DNA of 64,000 nt from Rariglobus sp041662485 (GTDB lineage: Bacteria > Verrucomicrobiota > Verrucomicrobiia > Opitutales > Opitutaceae): the NCBI GenBank assembly GCA_041662485.1, contig JBAZSJ010000021.1:13587-77586 (forward strand), read 5' to 3'. The translations under genes were made by a program, and so were the position numbers. The stretch's first letter is position 1. Every line of letters starts with the position of its first letter. Shown here one piece after another: positions 1 to 6,677 of the stretch. Below the pieces are notes generated by a model. It ran no database searches. It worked only from the letters and a program-made list of their open reading frames with translations, and was not told the origin of the DNA.

Positions 1-408
1 GGCATTTTCATCGCGCTCACATTCATCGGCCTGCCCTTTGTGGTGCGCACGCTCCAGCCGGTTCTGGAGGAGCTGGAGCCGGAGTTCGAGGAGGCCTCGG
101 CGACGCTCGGCGCGACCCGCTGGCAGACGATCCGCAAGGTCATTTTCCCCCAGTTGCTGCCCGCGCTGATCACGGGGTTCACGCTTTCGTTCGCCCGTGC
201 GCTGGGCGAATACGGCTCGGTCGTTTTTATTGCGGGCAACATGCCCATGCACAGCGAGATCACCCCTCTTCTGATCATCACCAAGCTGGAGCAATATGAC
301 TACAAGGGCGCCACCGCCATCGCCGTGGTGCTGCTGGTGTCCTCGTTCACGCTGCTGCTGCTCATCAATCTCCTGCAAAACTGGACCCGCCGCCATCAGC
401 ACGCCTGA
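1..408 (+). CDS. cysT: Sulfate/thiosulfate ABC transporter permease CysT, 3' part only
   Basis: The reading frame is open from base 1 to a TGA at 406-408, so the gene enters the window from the left and its start is not visible. The 135 visible residues are the C-terminal half of a CysT/CysU-type inner-membrane permease: a binding-protein-dependent transport EAA loop (EEASATLGATRWQTIRKVIFP) followed by hydrophobic segments, including one around RALGEYGSVVFIAGN. CysT pairs with CysW to form the channel that CysA energises for sulfate or thiosulfate import. cysW starts 12 bases downstream, so the genes are probably cotranscribed. A second, separate CysT is encoded at 4955-5776. Family assignment is firm; the exact oxyanion is inferred. 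Confidence 0.93.
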   Translation, partial: GIFIALTFIGLPFVVRTLQPVLEELEPEFEEASATLGATRWQTIRKVIFPQLLPALITGFTLSFARALGEYGSVVFIAGNMPMHSEITPLLIITKLEQYDYKGATAIAVVLLVSSFTLLLLINLLQNWTRRHQHA

Positions 409-420
409 AAATTTCACGAA

Positions 421-1425
421 ATGGCCTCCACTGTCACCCACCTCAAAGCCCAGCTTGGCGACGCCGCCCCGATTTCACGGGCGACCCGTGACTCCGACTG
501 GGTGCGCTGGTCTCTCACGGCGGTGGCGCTCCTGTTTCTCATCGGCTTCCTGGTGCTGCCGCTGCTCGCGGTGTTTGCCGAGTCGTTCCGCAAGGCCCTG
601 GAGGTTTTCAAGGGGGCGTTTCCGACGCATTACACCTGGCAGGACATCACGCAGCAGCTGCCCCATGCGCTGCACTTGGGATCGGCGGAATACATCAAGC
701 CGTTTATGGACGCCGATGCGTTTGCGGCCATCCGCCTGACGTTGCTGGCGGCGGCGATCTCCGTGCCGGCCAACGTCGTCTTCGGCGTCGCGGCGGCGTG
801 GGCGATCACCAAATTTCAGTTTAGGGGCAAGAACGTCCTCATCACGCTGATCGACCTGCCGTTCGCCGTCTCGCCGGTCATCTCCGGTCTCATCTACGTC
901 TTGGTGTTCGGTCTGCAGGGCTGGTATGGGCAATACCTGAACGCCGAGCAGCCGTGGTTTCCGGCTTTGCATGCCTGGCTGGTGGAGCAGGATTTCAAGA
1001 TCATCTTCGCGGTGCCTGGCATCGTGCTGGCGACGACGTTTGTCACGTTCCCGTTTGTCGCCCGCGAACTCATCCCGCTCATGCAGGCGCAGGGTTCCGA
1101 CGAGGAATACGCGGCCGTCACCCTCGGGGCCAGCGGCTGGCAGATTTTCCGCCGCGTCACCCTGCCCAACATCAAGTGGGGACTCTTCTACGGCGTCATC
1201 CTGTGCAACGCCCGTGCGATGGGCGAATTCGGCGCCGTGTCGGTGGTCTCGGGCCACATCCGCGGTGAGACCAACACGATTCCCCTTCACGTGGAGATTC
1301 TTTACAACGAATACAATTTTTCCGCCGCCTTTGCCATGGCCTCGCTGCTCGCCTTGCTGGCCATTTTCACCCTCGTCCTCAAATCCTTCGTCGAGTGGCG
1401 CTACGCGGCCAGTCACAAGGGCTGA
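421..1425 (+). CDS. cysW: Sulfate ABC transporter permease CysW (first set)
   Basis: A 334-residue polytopic membrane protein, the second permease subunit of the CysTWA sulfate/thiosulfate importer. It has a ~25-residue N-terminal extension, a first membrane segment near residues 27-50, and the EAA loop (AVTLGASGWQIFRRVTLPN) followed by RAMGEFGAVSVVSGHIRG, typical of CysW. It is longer than the second CysW in this window (291 residues) because of the N-terminal extension and an inserted stretch after the first membrane segment (residues ~60-95). The ATG at 421 lies 12 bases after the cysT stop, and cysA starts 45 bases after its own stop. The order cysT-cysW-cysA-cysK supports a sulfate-to-cysteine operon. 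Confidence 0.93.
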   Translation: MASTVTHLKAQLGDAAPISRATRDSDWVRWSLTAVALLFLIGFLVLPLLAVFAESFRKALEVFKGAFPTHYTWQDITQQLPHALHLGSAEYIKPFMDADAFAAIRLTLLAAAISVPANVVFGVAAAWAITKFQFRGKNVLITLIDLPFAVSPVISGLIYVLVFGLQGWYGQYLNAEQPWFPALHAWLVEQDFKIIFAVPGIVLATTFVTFPFVARELIPLMQAQGSDEEYAAVTLGASGWQIFRRVTLPNIKWGLFYGVILCNARAMGEFGAVSVVSGHIRGETNTIPLHVEILYNEYNFSAAFAMASLLALLAIFTLVLKSFVEWRYAASHKG

Positions 1426-1470
1426 GCGGCCCGACCTTTTGCACCCGTTTTCGATTCCCTGTTTTCCTGA

Positions 1471-2529
1471 ATGAGCATCATCGCCCAGAACATCAAAAAA
1501 ACCTTCGGCACCTACACCGCGCTCAGCGGCGTGGATCTCAACGTGCCGGACGGCAAGCTTGTCGCGCTTCTCGGTCCGTCGGGTTCGGGCAAGACCACGC
1601 TCTTGCGCATCATCGCCGGACTTGAGTTCCCCGACGAGGGAAGCGGCCGCATCGAGTTTCACGGGGAGGACGTCACCAATGTCACGGCCGGCAAGCGCGG
1701 CGTCGGTTTCGTGTTCCAGCACTACGCGCTTTTCCGCCACATGACGGTCGCCGAAAACGTCGCCTTCGGGCTCACCGTCCGCAAGCGCAAGGACCGGCCG
1801 TCGAAGTCCGAGATCGCCGACCGCGTCAACAAACTGCTCAAGCTCGTGCAGCTCGAAGCCCTCGGCAAACGCTTCCCGACCCAGCTTTCCGGAGGACAGC
1901 GCCAGCGCATCGCCCTGGCACGCGCCCTCGCGGTCGAGCCCAAGGTGCTCCTGCTCGACGAGCCTTTCGGCGCGCTCGACGCCAAGGTTCGCAAGGAGCT
2001 CCGCCGCTGGCTGCGCCAGTTTCAGGACGAGATCGGCATCACCACCGTCTTCGTCACGCACGACCAGGAGGAGGCGTTGGAAATCGCCGACGAGGTCATC
2101 GTGATGAACAACGCCAAGATCGAGCAGGTGGGAAGCCCGCAGGATGTCTACGACCATCCGGCCACGCCGTTCGTCTACCAATTCCTCGGCAACGTGAACA
2201 AGCTTCAGCTTCCGTGGCGCGGCATTTCCGCGGGCGAGACCGATTCGCCGATCACCGACGAGGCCAACAAGGCCGCCTTTGTTCGTCCGCACGAGCTTGA
2301 GGTCCTTCGTCACCGCGCCGGCACCGGGACCGAAGGCGAGCCGGTTGTCGTGCGCTCGATCCACGCGGCCGGCTCCATCGCCCGCATCACGGTGCTGCGC
2401 GGGGCTTCGGAATACATCGACGTCGAGCTCAGCCGCCAGCAGCTCGAGGAACTCGAGCTGGCCGTGGATGATTCCGTGTTTCTCCGTGTGCGCCGCAGCC
2501 GCACGTTTGCCGAGGACTACGCGATCTAG
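1471..2529 (+). CDS. cysA: Sulfate ABC transporter ATP-binding protein CysA
   Basis: A 352-residue ATPase that powers sulfate/thiosulfate import. Visible motifs are Walker A GPSGSGKT (residues 35-42), the Q-loop in VFQHYALF, the ABC signature LSGGQ (139-143), Walker B with D163-E164, and the switch His in VFVTHDQEEAL. The C-terminal ~110 residues form the TOBE-like regulatory part found in CysA, with VRPHELEV. It ends in TAG. It is the only CysA-type ATPase in the window, so it may serve both permease sets; this is inferred, because further copies could lie elsewhere. cysK follows after 75 bases. Confidence 0.95.
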   Translation: MSIIAQNIKKTFGTYTALSGVDLNVPDGKLVALLGPSGSGKTTLLRIIAGLEFPDEGSGRIEFHGEDVTNVTAGKRGVGFVFQHYALFRHMTVAENVAFGLTVRKRKDRPSKSEIADRVNKLLKLVQLEALGKRFPTQLSGGQRQRIALARALAVEPKVLLLDEPFGALDAKVRKELRRWLRQFQDEIGITTVFVTHDQEEALEIADEVIVMNNAKIEQVGSPQDVYDHPATPFVYQFLGNVNKLQLPWRGISAGETDSPITDEANKAAFVRPHELEVLRHRAGTGTEGEPVVVRSIHAAGSIARITVLRGASEYIDVELSRQQLEELELAVDDSVFLRVRRSRTFAEDYAI

Positions 2530-2604
2530 CCCGTGCTTTACCGCCTTCACTTTCCTTGCATTTTCCGCATCGTCAGAACCAGCGTCCGTTAACCACAAAA
2601 TAAT

Positions 2605-3594
2605 ATGGCCCGCATCTATAACGACATCACCGAGACCATCGGCAATACCCCGTTGGTCCGTCTCAACCGCACCGCCGCCGCCCACAACGCGCAGGCGGAA
2701 GTGCTGCTCAAGCTGGAGTTCTTCAACCCGCTCTCCTCCGTAAAAGACCGCATCGGCAACGCCATGATCGATGCGGCCCTCAAATCGGGCCGCATCAACA
2801 AGGACACCGTCCTGATCGAGCCGACTTCCGGCAACACCGGCATCGCGCTGGCCTTCGTCGCCGCCGCCAAGGGACTCAAGCTCATCCTCACCATGCCCGA
2901 GACGATGTCCCTTGAGCGCCGCAAGCTCCTCAAGATTCTCGGCGCGAAGCTCATCCTTACCGAAGGACCGAAGGGCATGAAGGGCGCCATCGCCAAGGCC
3001 GAGGAACTTAACAAGCAGATCCCGAACAGCGTCATCCTCCAGCAGTTCGCCAATCCCGATAATCCCGAGATTCATCGCAAGACCACCGCCCTCGAAATCT
3101 GGAACGACACCGACGGCAAGGTTGACTTCGTTGTCTCCGGCGTCGGCACCGGCGGCACCATCACGGGTGTCGGCGAAGTGCTCAAGGCGAAGAATCCCGC
3201 CATCAAGATCGTCGCCGTCGAGCCCGCCGGTTCGCCCGTCCTCTCCGGCGGCGCGCCCGGCCCGCACAAGCTGCAGGGCATCGGCGCCGGCTTCATCCCC
3301 GCCGTGCTCAACACCAAGATCATCGACGAGATCATCCAGGTGAAGGAAGACCAGTCCGGCCCGGTCTCGAAGCAGGTCATCAAGCTCGACGGCATTCCGG
3401 TTGGCATTAGCTCCGGCGCCGCCATCTGGGCCGGTCTCGAACTGGCCAAGCGTCCGGAAAACGCGGGCAAGAAGATCGTCGTGATCGTCCCGTCCTCGAC
3501 CGAGCGCTACCTGTCCTCGTGGCTGTTCGCCGACGTCGATGTCGAGAGCGACTCCATCGAGAGCGTGACCGGCGCGCCTGCCGCGGCGAAGTAA
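2605..3594 (+). CDS. cysK: Cysteine synthase A (O-acetylserine sulfhydrylase)
   Basis: A 329-residue PLP enzyme that makes L-cysteine from O-acetylserine and sulfide in the cytoplasm. The PLP lysine is K47 in SSVKDRIG; the substrate loop TSGNTG spans residues 74-79; the phosphate-binding glycine loop is GVGTGGTITG near residue 180; the C-terminal ISSGAA is also conserved. The length matches the CysK family (about 310-330). It sits directly behind the sulfate importer genes, so uptake and fixation appear coupled. No good Shine-Dalgarno is visible before the ATG, as for many genes in this window. A long hairpin and a tRNA-Cys-like gene follow. CysM is an alternative, but the motif set and length fit CysK better. 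Confidence 0.95.
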   Translation: MARIYNDITETIGNTPLVRLNRTAAAHNAQAEVLLKLEFFNPLSSVKDRIGNAMIDAALKSGRINKDTVLIEPTSGNTGIALAFVAAAKGLKLILTMPETMSLERRKLLKILGAKLILTEGPKGMKGAIAKAEELNKQIPNSVILQQFANPDNPEIHRKTTALEIWNDTDGKVDFVVSGVGTGGTITGVGEVLKAKNPAIKIVAVEPAGSPVLSGGAPGPHKLQGIGAGFIPAVLNTKIIDEIIQVKEDQSGPVSKQVIKLDGIPVGISSGAAIWAGLELAKRPENAGKKIVVIVPSSTERYLSSWLFADVDVESDSIESVTGAPAAAK

Positions 3595-3597
3595 GCC

Positions 3598-3684
3598 GAG
3601 GAGAAACCTGAAACTTGAGACCTGAAACCTGAGGCCGGATTTTTCCGATCTTCAGGAATCACGTTTCAAGTCTCAGGTCTCCTC
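3598..3684 (+). repeat. Long imperfect inverted repeat between cysK and the tRNA-Cys-like gene
   Basis: The two arms (about 3598-3638 and 3647-3684) pair over roughly 35 bases with small bulges. The outer part reads GAGGAG/CTCCTC and the centre CGGA-TTTT-TCCG. The left arm also contains short direct repeats of an AACCTGAAAC-like unit. The T-run lies in the loop, not after the stem, so this is not a classical terminator. It could be a processing site, an mRNA 3'-end stabiliser for cysK, or an intergenic repeat element. Confidence 0.7.
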
Positions 3685-3691
3685 CTTCCAC

Positions 3692-3766
3692 GGCGGGGTA
3701 GCCAAGTGAGAAGGCCCGGCGCCGCAAACGCCGTATGAGTTGGTTTGATTCCAACCCCCGCCTCCA
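3692..3766 (+). tRNA. tRNA-Cys-like gene, anticodon GCA, non-canonical elbow and loop
   Basis: The sequence folds into a full cloverleaf. The acceptor stem is 3692-3698 with 3756-3762 (7 perfect pairs). The D arm is 3701-3715, the anticodon stem 3717-3721 with 3729-3733 (5 perfect pairs), and the loop 3722-3728 holds GCA at 3724-3726. The variable loop is 3734-3738, and the T stem is 3739-3743 with 3751-3755. Discriminator T73 is 3763 and CCA is encoded at 3764-3766. GCA plus U73 are the main cysteine identity elements. Departures from canonical tRNA are C instead of U at position 33 (3723), A19 and U56 instead of the G19-C56 elbow pair (a compensated change), and A instead of C at 48, giving G15/A48. 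It lies between cysK and sbp, with a terminator starting 6 bases after CCA. It may be a regulatory or special-purpose Cys-tRNA rather than the main translational one. Confidence 0.85.
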
Positions 3767-3771
3767 GTTTC

Positions 3772-3803
3772 GGACCGTGTCGGCCATCCCGACCGGTCTT
3801 TTT
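3772..3803 (+). terminator. Intrinsic terminator directly after the tRNA-Cys-like gene
   Basis: A GC-rich stem (GACCG-T-GTCGG at 3773-3783 pairing with CCGACCGGTC at 3789-3798, one bulged T) with a 5-base loop is followed by TTTTT at 3799-3803. It starts only 6 bases after the encoded CCA and sits 119 bases before the sbp start. It could end the cysK-tRNA transcript or act as an attenuator in front of sbp-cysT-cysW; the sequence alone does not decide this. Confidence 0.8.
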
Positions 3804-3921
3804 AGCCGCCAGAGAAGTCCACTTCATGGCCTCCAGATCAGCACAACCGTTCAAGTTCCACCTCGGTAACCGGACTCCCGGCCCACGTGGATCCGTCCAG
3901 TGATCTTTAGGCAACCATACC
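3804..3921 (+). promoter_or_regulatory. sbp leader between terminator and start codon
   Basis: About 118 bases separate the terminator from the sbp ATG. A 25-codon frame (ATG 3826 to TGA 3901) is open here; it has no cysteine codons and no convincing ribosome binding site, so it is not called a gene. No clear -35/-10 pair and no recognisable known riboswitch were seen. The gap must hold either a promoter for sbp or the downstream part of an attenuation leader. Confidence 0.4.
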
Positions 3922-4935
3922 ATGAAACCCGTTCTTCTCAGCCTCGTGGCTGCGCTCGGCCTCGCCGTCGCGCCCGCCCTCCACGCCCAGCAGCAAATTC
4001 TCAACGCCTCGTATGACATCTCGCGCGAACTGTTCGGCGATGTGAACAAGGCGTTCGTCCCTTACTGGAAGGAAAAATCCGGTCAGGACGTGCAGGTAAA
4101 ACAGTCCCACGCCGGCTCGTCCAAGCAGGCGCTGGCCATTCGCGAAGGCCTGCAGGCCGACGTTGTGACCTTCAATCAGGCGACCGACGTCGATGCGCTG
4201 GCCGACAGCAAGCTCGTCGCCCGCGACTGGGCAACGAAGTTTCCCGACAACGCTTCGCCGTATTATTCCGTGCACACGATTCTGGTGCGCAAGGGCAACC
4301 CCAAGGGCATCCACGACTGGAGCGACCTCGCCAAGCCGGGCGTCGCCATCGTGCAGGTGAATCCGAAGACCGGCGGCAACGGTCGCTACGCCGCGCTGGC
4401 CTACTACGCCTACGCCCTCGAAAAATCCGGCGGTGACGCCGCCAAGGCCCGCGCGTTTCTCAAGAGCGTGCTCGCCAACGTGGTCGTCTTCGACACCGGA
4501 GGTCGCGGCGCGACCACGACGTTCGTCGAGCGCGAGATCGGCGACGTTCTTGTCACCTTCGAGTCCGAGGCCCTTTCCCTCGCGCACGGTCCGGGTGCCT
4601 CTTACGAGGTGGTGACACCCAGCGTCAGCATCCTCTCTGAATTCCCGGTCGCCGTGGTGGACAAGGTCGCCAAAAAGAGGGGCACCGCCGCCGTGGCCAA
4701 GGCTTATCTCGATTTCCTCTACACGCCGCAGGGGCAGGACATCCTGGCGCGTAATTTTTTCCGTCCGCGCGACAACGAAGTCGCCGCCCGTTACGCCGCT
4801 CAGTTGGCGTCGGTAAAGACCCTCGAAGTCAGCAAGGTCTTCGGTAGCTGGGACAAGGTCACCGAGCAGTTCTTCGCGAACGGCGCGCTGATCGACACTT
4901 TGCTCAAGGAAAACGCCTCCGAGGTCGCGCGCTGA
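3922..4935 (+). CDS. sbp: Periplasmic sulfate-binding protein
   Basis: A 337-residue secreted protein with a clear signal peptide (MKPVLLSLVAALGLAVAPALHA, cleavage near residue 23). The mature start LNASYDISRELF is the classic N-terminal signature of the sulfate/thiosulfate-binding family. A second family signature, VNPKTGGNGRYAALA, lies near residue 150. The domain is a type II periplasmic binding fold that delivers sulfate to CysTW. It lies 19 bases before the second cysT and starts a separate sbp-cysT-cysW set behind the tRNA-like gene and terminator. The ATG at 3922 is chosen because the signal peptide begins there; no strong Shine-Dalgarno is visible. Confidence 0.95.
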   Translation: MKPVLLSLVAALGLAVAPALHAQQQILNASYDISRELFGDVNKAFVPYWKEKSGQDVQVKQSHAGSSKQALAIREGLQADVVTFNQATDVDALADSKLVARDWATKFPDNASPYYSVHTILVRKGNPKGIHDWSDLAKPGVAIVQVNPKTGGNGRYAALAYYAYALEKSGGDAAKARAFLKSVLANVVVFDTGGRGATTTFVEREIGDVLVTFESEALSLAHGPGASYEVVTPSVSILSEFPVAVVDKVAKKRGTAAVAKAYLDFLYTPQGQDILARNFFRPRDNEVAARYAAQLASVKTLEVSKVFGSWDKVTEQFFANGALIDTLLKENASEVAR

Positions 4936-4954
4936 ACGGGCACGTCGTCCTGCC

Positions 4955-5776
4955 ATGAAACGCGCGAAGGTGCTCCCCGGCTTCGGCCTGACGTTGGGGA
5001 GCACGCTTTTTTTCCTGAGTCTGGTCACGCTCCTCCCCTTGGGCGCGTTGGTCTTTAAAACCGCCAATCTATCGTGGGTGGAACTGTGGACCTACATGTC
5101 CGATTCACGGGCGATGGCCACCTATCGCATCACCGTGCTGGCGGCCAGCGTGGCCACCGCCATCAATTTCGTTCTGGGGCTTTTGACTGCGTGGATTTTG
5201 GTGCGCTACGATTTTCCGGGCCGCCGGCTGCTGGATGCGATGGTTGACCTGCCGTTTGCACTGCCGACCGCCGTGGCCGGACTGGCACTCGCCACGTTGA
5301 CCGCGCCCCAAGGCTTGATCGGGCACCTGTTCACGCCGTTTGGCATCAAAATCGCCTACGCCTTCCCCGGAATCATCCTCGCGATGACGTTCACGAGCTT
5401 TCCCTTCATTGTTCGCACGGTCCAGCCGGTGCTGGCCGACTTGGAGCCGCACCTTGAGGAAGCGTCGGCCAGTCTGGGCGCGGGACCGCTGACGACATTC
5501 CGACGGGTGATCCTGCCGGAGATCCTGCCCGCGACGCTGGCGGGGCTGACGCTGGCGTTTGTGCGCAGCCTCGGCGAATTCGGCGCGGTCGTGTTCATCG
5601 CGGGCAATCTGCCCTTCAAGACGGAGATCACCGCCTTGCTGATCTATATCCGTGTGGGTGAGTTCGACTATCCCGGAGCCGCCGTTCTCGCGACCGTTGT
5701 TCTGATATTCGTCCTGCTGGTTCTGATTGTGATGAACTTTGTGCAAAGCCGTCTTTACCGGAGGTTGCACGCATGA
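4955..5776 (+). CDS. cysT: Sulfate ABC transporter permease CysT (second set)
   Basis: A 273-residue inner-membrane permease with about six hydrophobic segments. The EAA loop (EEASASLGAGPLTTFRRVILPE) is followed by RSLGEFGAVVFIAGNLP, as in the first CysT. It forms the channel with the next gene product, CysW, whose ATG overlaps its TGA by four bases. No second cysA follows, so this pair probably uses the ATPase encoded at 1471-2529 or one elsewhere (inference). Length and motif order match the family. Confidence 0.95.
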   Translation: MKRAKVLPGFGLTLGSTLFFLSLVTLLPLGALVFKTANLSWVELWTYMSDSRAMATYRITVLAASVATAINFVLGLLTAWILVRYDFPGRRLLDAMVDLPFALPTAVAGLALATLTAPQGLIGHLFTPFGIKIAYAFPGIILAMTFTSFPFIVRTVQPVLADLEPHLEEASASLGAGPLTTFRRVILPEILPATLAGLTLAFVRSLGEFGAVVFIAGNLPFKTEITALLIYIRVGEFDYPGAAVLATVVLIFVLLVLIVMNFVQSRLYRRLHA

Positions 5777-6648
5777 GCGCGACGGAAAGCGAGGTTGTCT
5801 CGCATCGCGGATCGCTCCGCAGGCATCCGGGTCGCCTGGCGCTCGTGGTGCTGGGCGGCGGCGGCGCGGCGCTGCTGATTCTCCTGCCGCTGGGCGCGGT
5901 TTTTTATTTCGCACTTCATGAAGGGTGGGCGGTTTACGCAAGGCATCTCGCCGATCCGTCCACGCGGCATGCGATCTGGCTCACTCTGCTGGCGGCGGCG
6001 GTGGCGGTGCCGGTCAACACGGTCTTCGGAGTCACCGCGGCTTGGGCGGTGGCGAAGTTTCAGTTTCCCGGCCGGCGGCTGCTCATCAGCCTGATCGAGC
6101 TGCCGCTCTCGATTCCACCGCTCGTGATTGGCGTGGCCTATCTTTTTGTCTTCGGGATGCAGGGGCTATTCGGACCTTGGCTGATGGAGCATGATATCCG
6201 GCTCGTTTTCTCGGTCCCGGCCATCCTCATCATCACCACCATCGTGACGACACCGTTTATCTTTCGCGAAGTCCTGCCGCTCATGCAGAGCCAGGGAACG
6301 CAGGAAGAGCAGGCCGCGATAACGCTGGGTGCGAGCGGCTGGAAGACGTTTTGGCATGTCACGCTGCCCAATATCAAATGGGCGCTCTTCTATGGCGTGT
6401 CGCTGTGCTTTGCCCGATGCCTTGGCGAGTTTGGCTCGGTCGCCGTCGTCTCCGGAGCGATCCGAGACGAGACCAACACGATGACTCTGCAAATCGAGCT
6501 GCTTTCCAACGACCGCGTCGCGACCGGCGCGTTCGCGCTCGCCTCCATTCTCTCCTCCATCGCGGTCGTTACGATGCTCGTCAAAATCTGGATCGAGCGG
6601 CGGGGGGAAGACGCGGTGGACACCGGGTCAGAAGAGGCGAGGAACTGA
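5773..6648 (+). CDS. cysW: Sulfate ABC transporter permease CysW (second set)
   Basis: A 291-residue permease that starts inside the cysT stop (ATGA at 5773-5776), indicating translational coupling. It has the CysW hallmarks ITLGASGWKTFWHVTLPN, RCLGEFGSVAVVSGAIR and DETNTMTLQIELL near the C-terminus. Compared with the first CysW it lacks the long segment after the first membrane helix. The next gene begins 29 bases later, so the sbp-cysT-cysW transcript may continue into it. Confidence 0.95.
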   Translation: MSATESEVVSHRGSLRRHPGRLALVVLGGGGAALLILLPLGAVFYFALHEGWAVYARHLADPSTRHAIWLTLLAAAVAVPVNTVFGVTAAWAVAKFQFPGRRLLISLIELPLSIPPLVIGVAYLFVFGMQGLFGPWLMEHDIRLVFSVPAILIITTIVTTPFIFREVLPLMQSQGTQEEQAAITLGASGWKTFWHVTLPNIKWALFYGVSLCFARCLGEFGSVAVVSGAIRDETNTMTLQIELLSNDRVATGAFALASILSSIAVVTMLVKIWIERRGEDAVDTGSEEARN

Positions 6649-6677
6649 TCCGCCAAACGACTTTCGATATTTTTATC

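Noticed and set aside
475..3267. Minus-strand frame of ~930 codons opposite cysW, cysA and cysK
   Set aside because: It covers three clear genes and has an artefactual composition; no start signals or domain.
3692..3803. T-box riboswitch (a sensor of tRNA) upstream of sbp
   Set aside because: The sequence is itself a complete tRNA with encoded CCA; no stem I or T-box AGGGTGGNACCGCG-like motif is present.
3826..3903. 25-codon ORF in the sbp leader as a cysteine leader peptide
   Set aside because: No cysteine codons, no convincing ribosome binding site and no alternative hairpin overlapping it.
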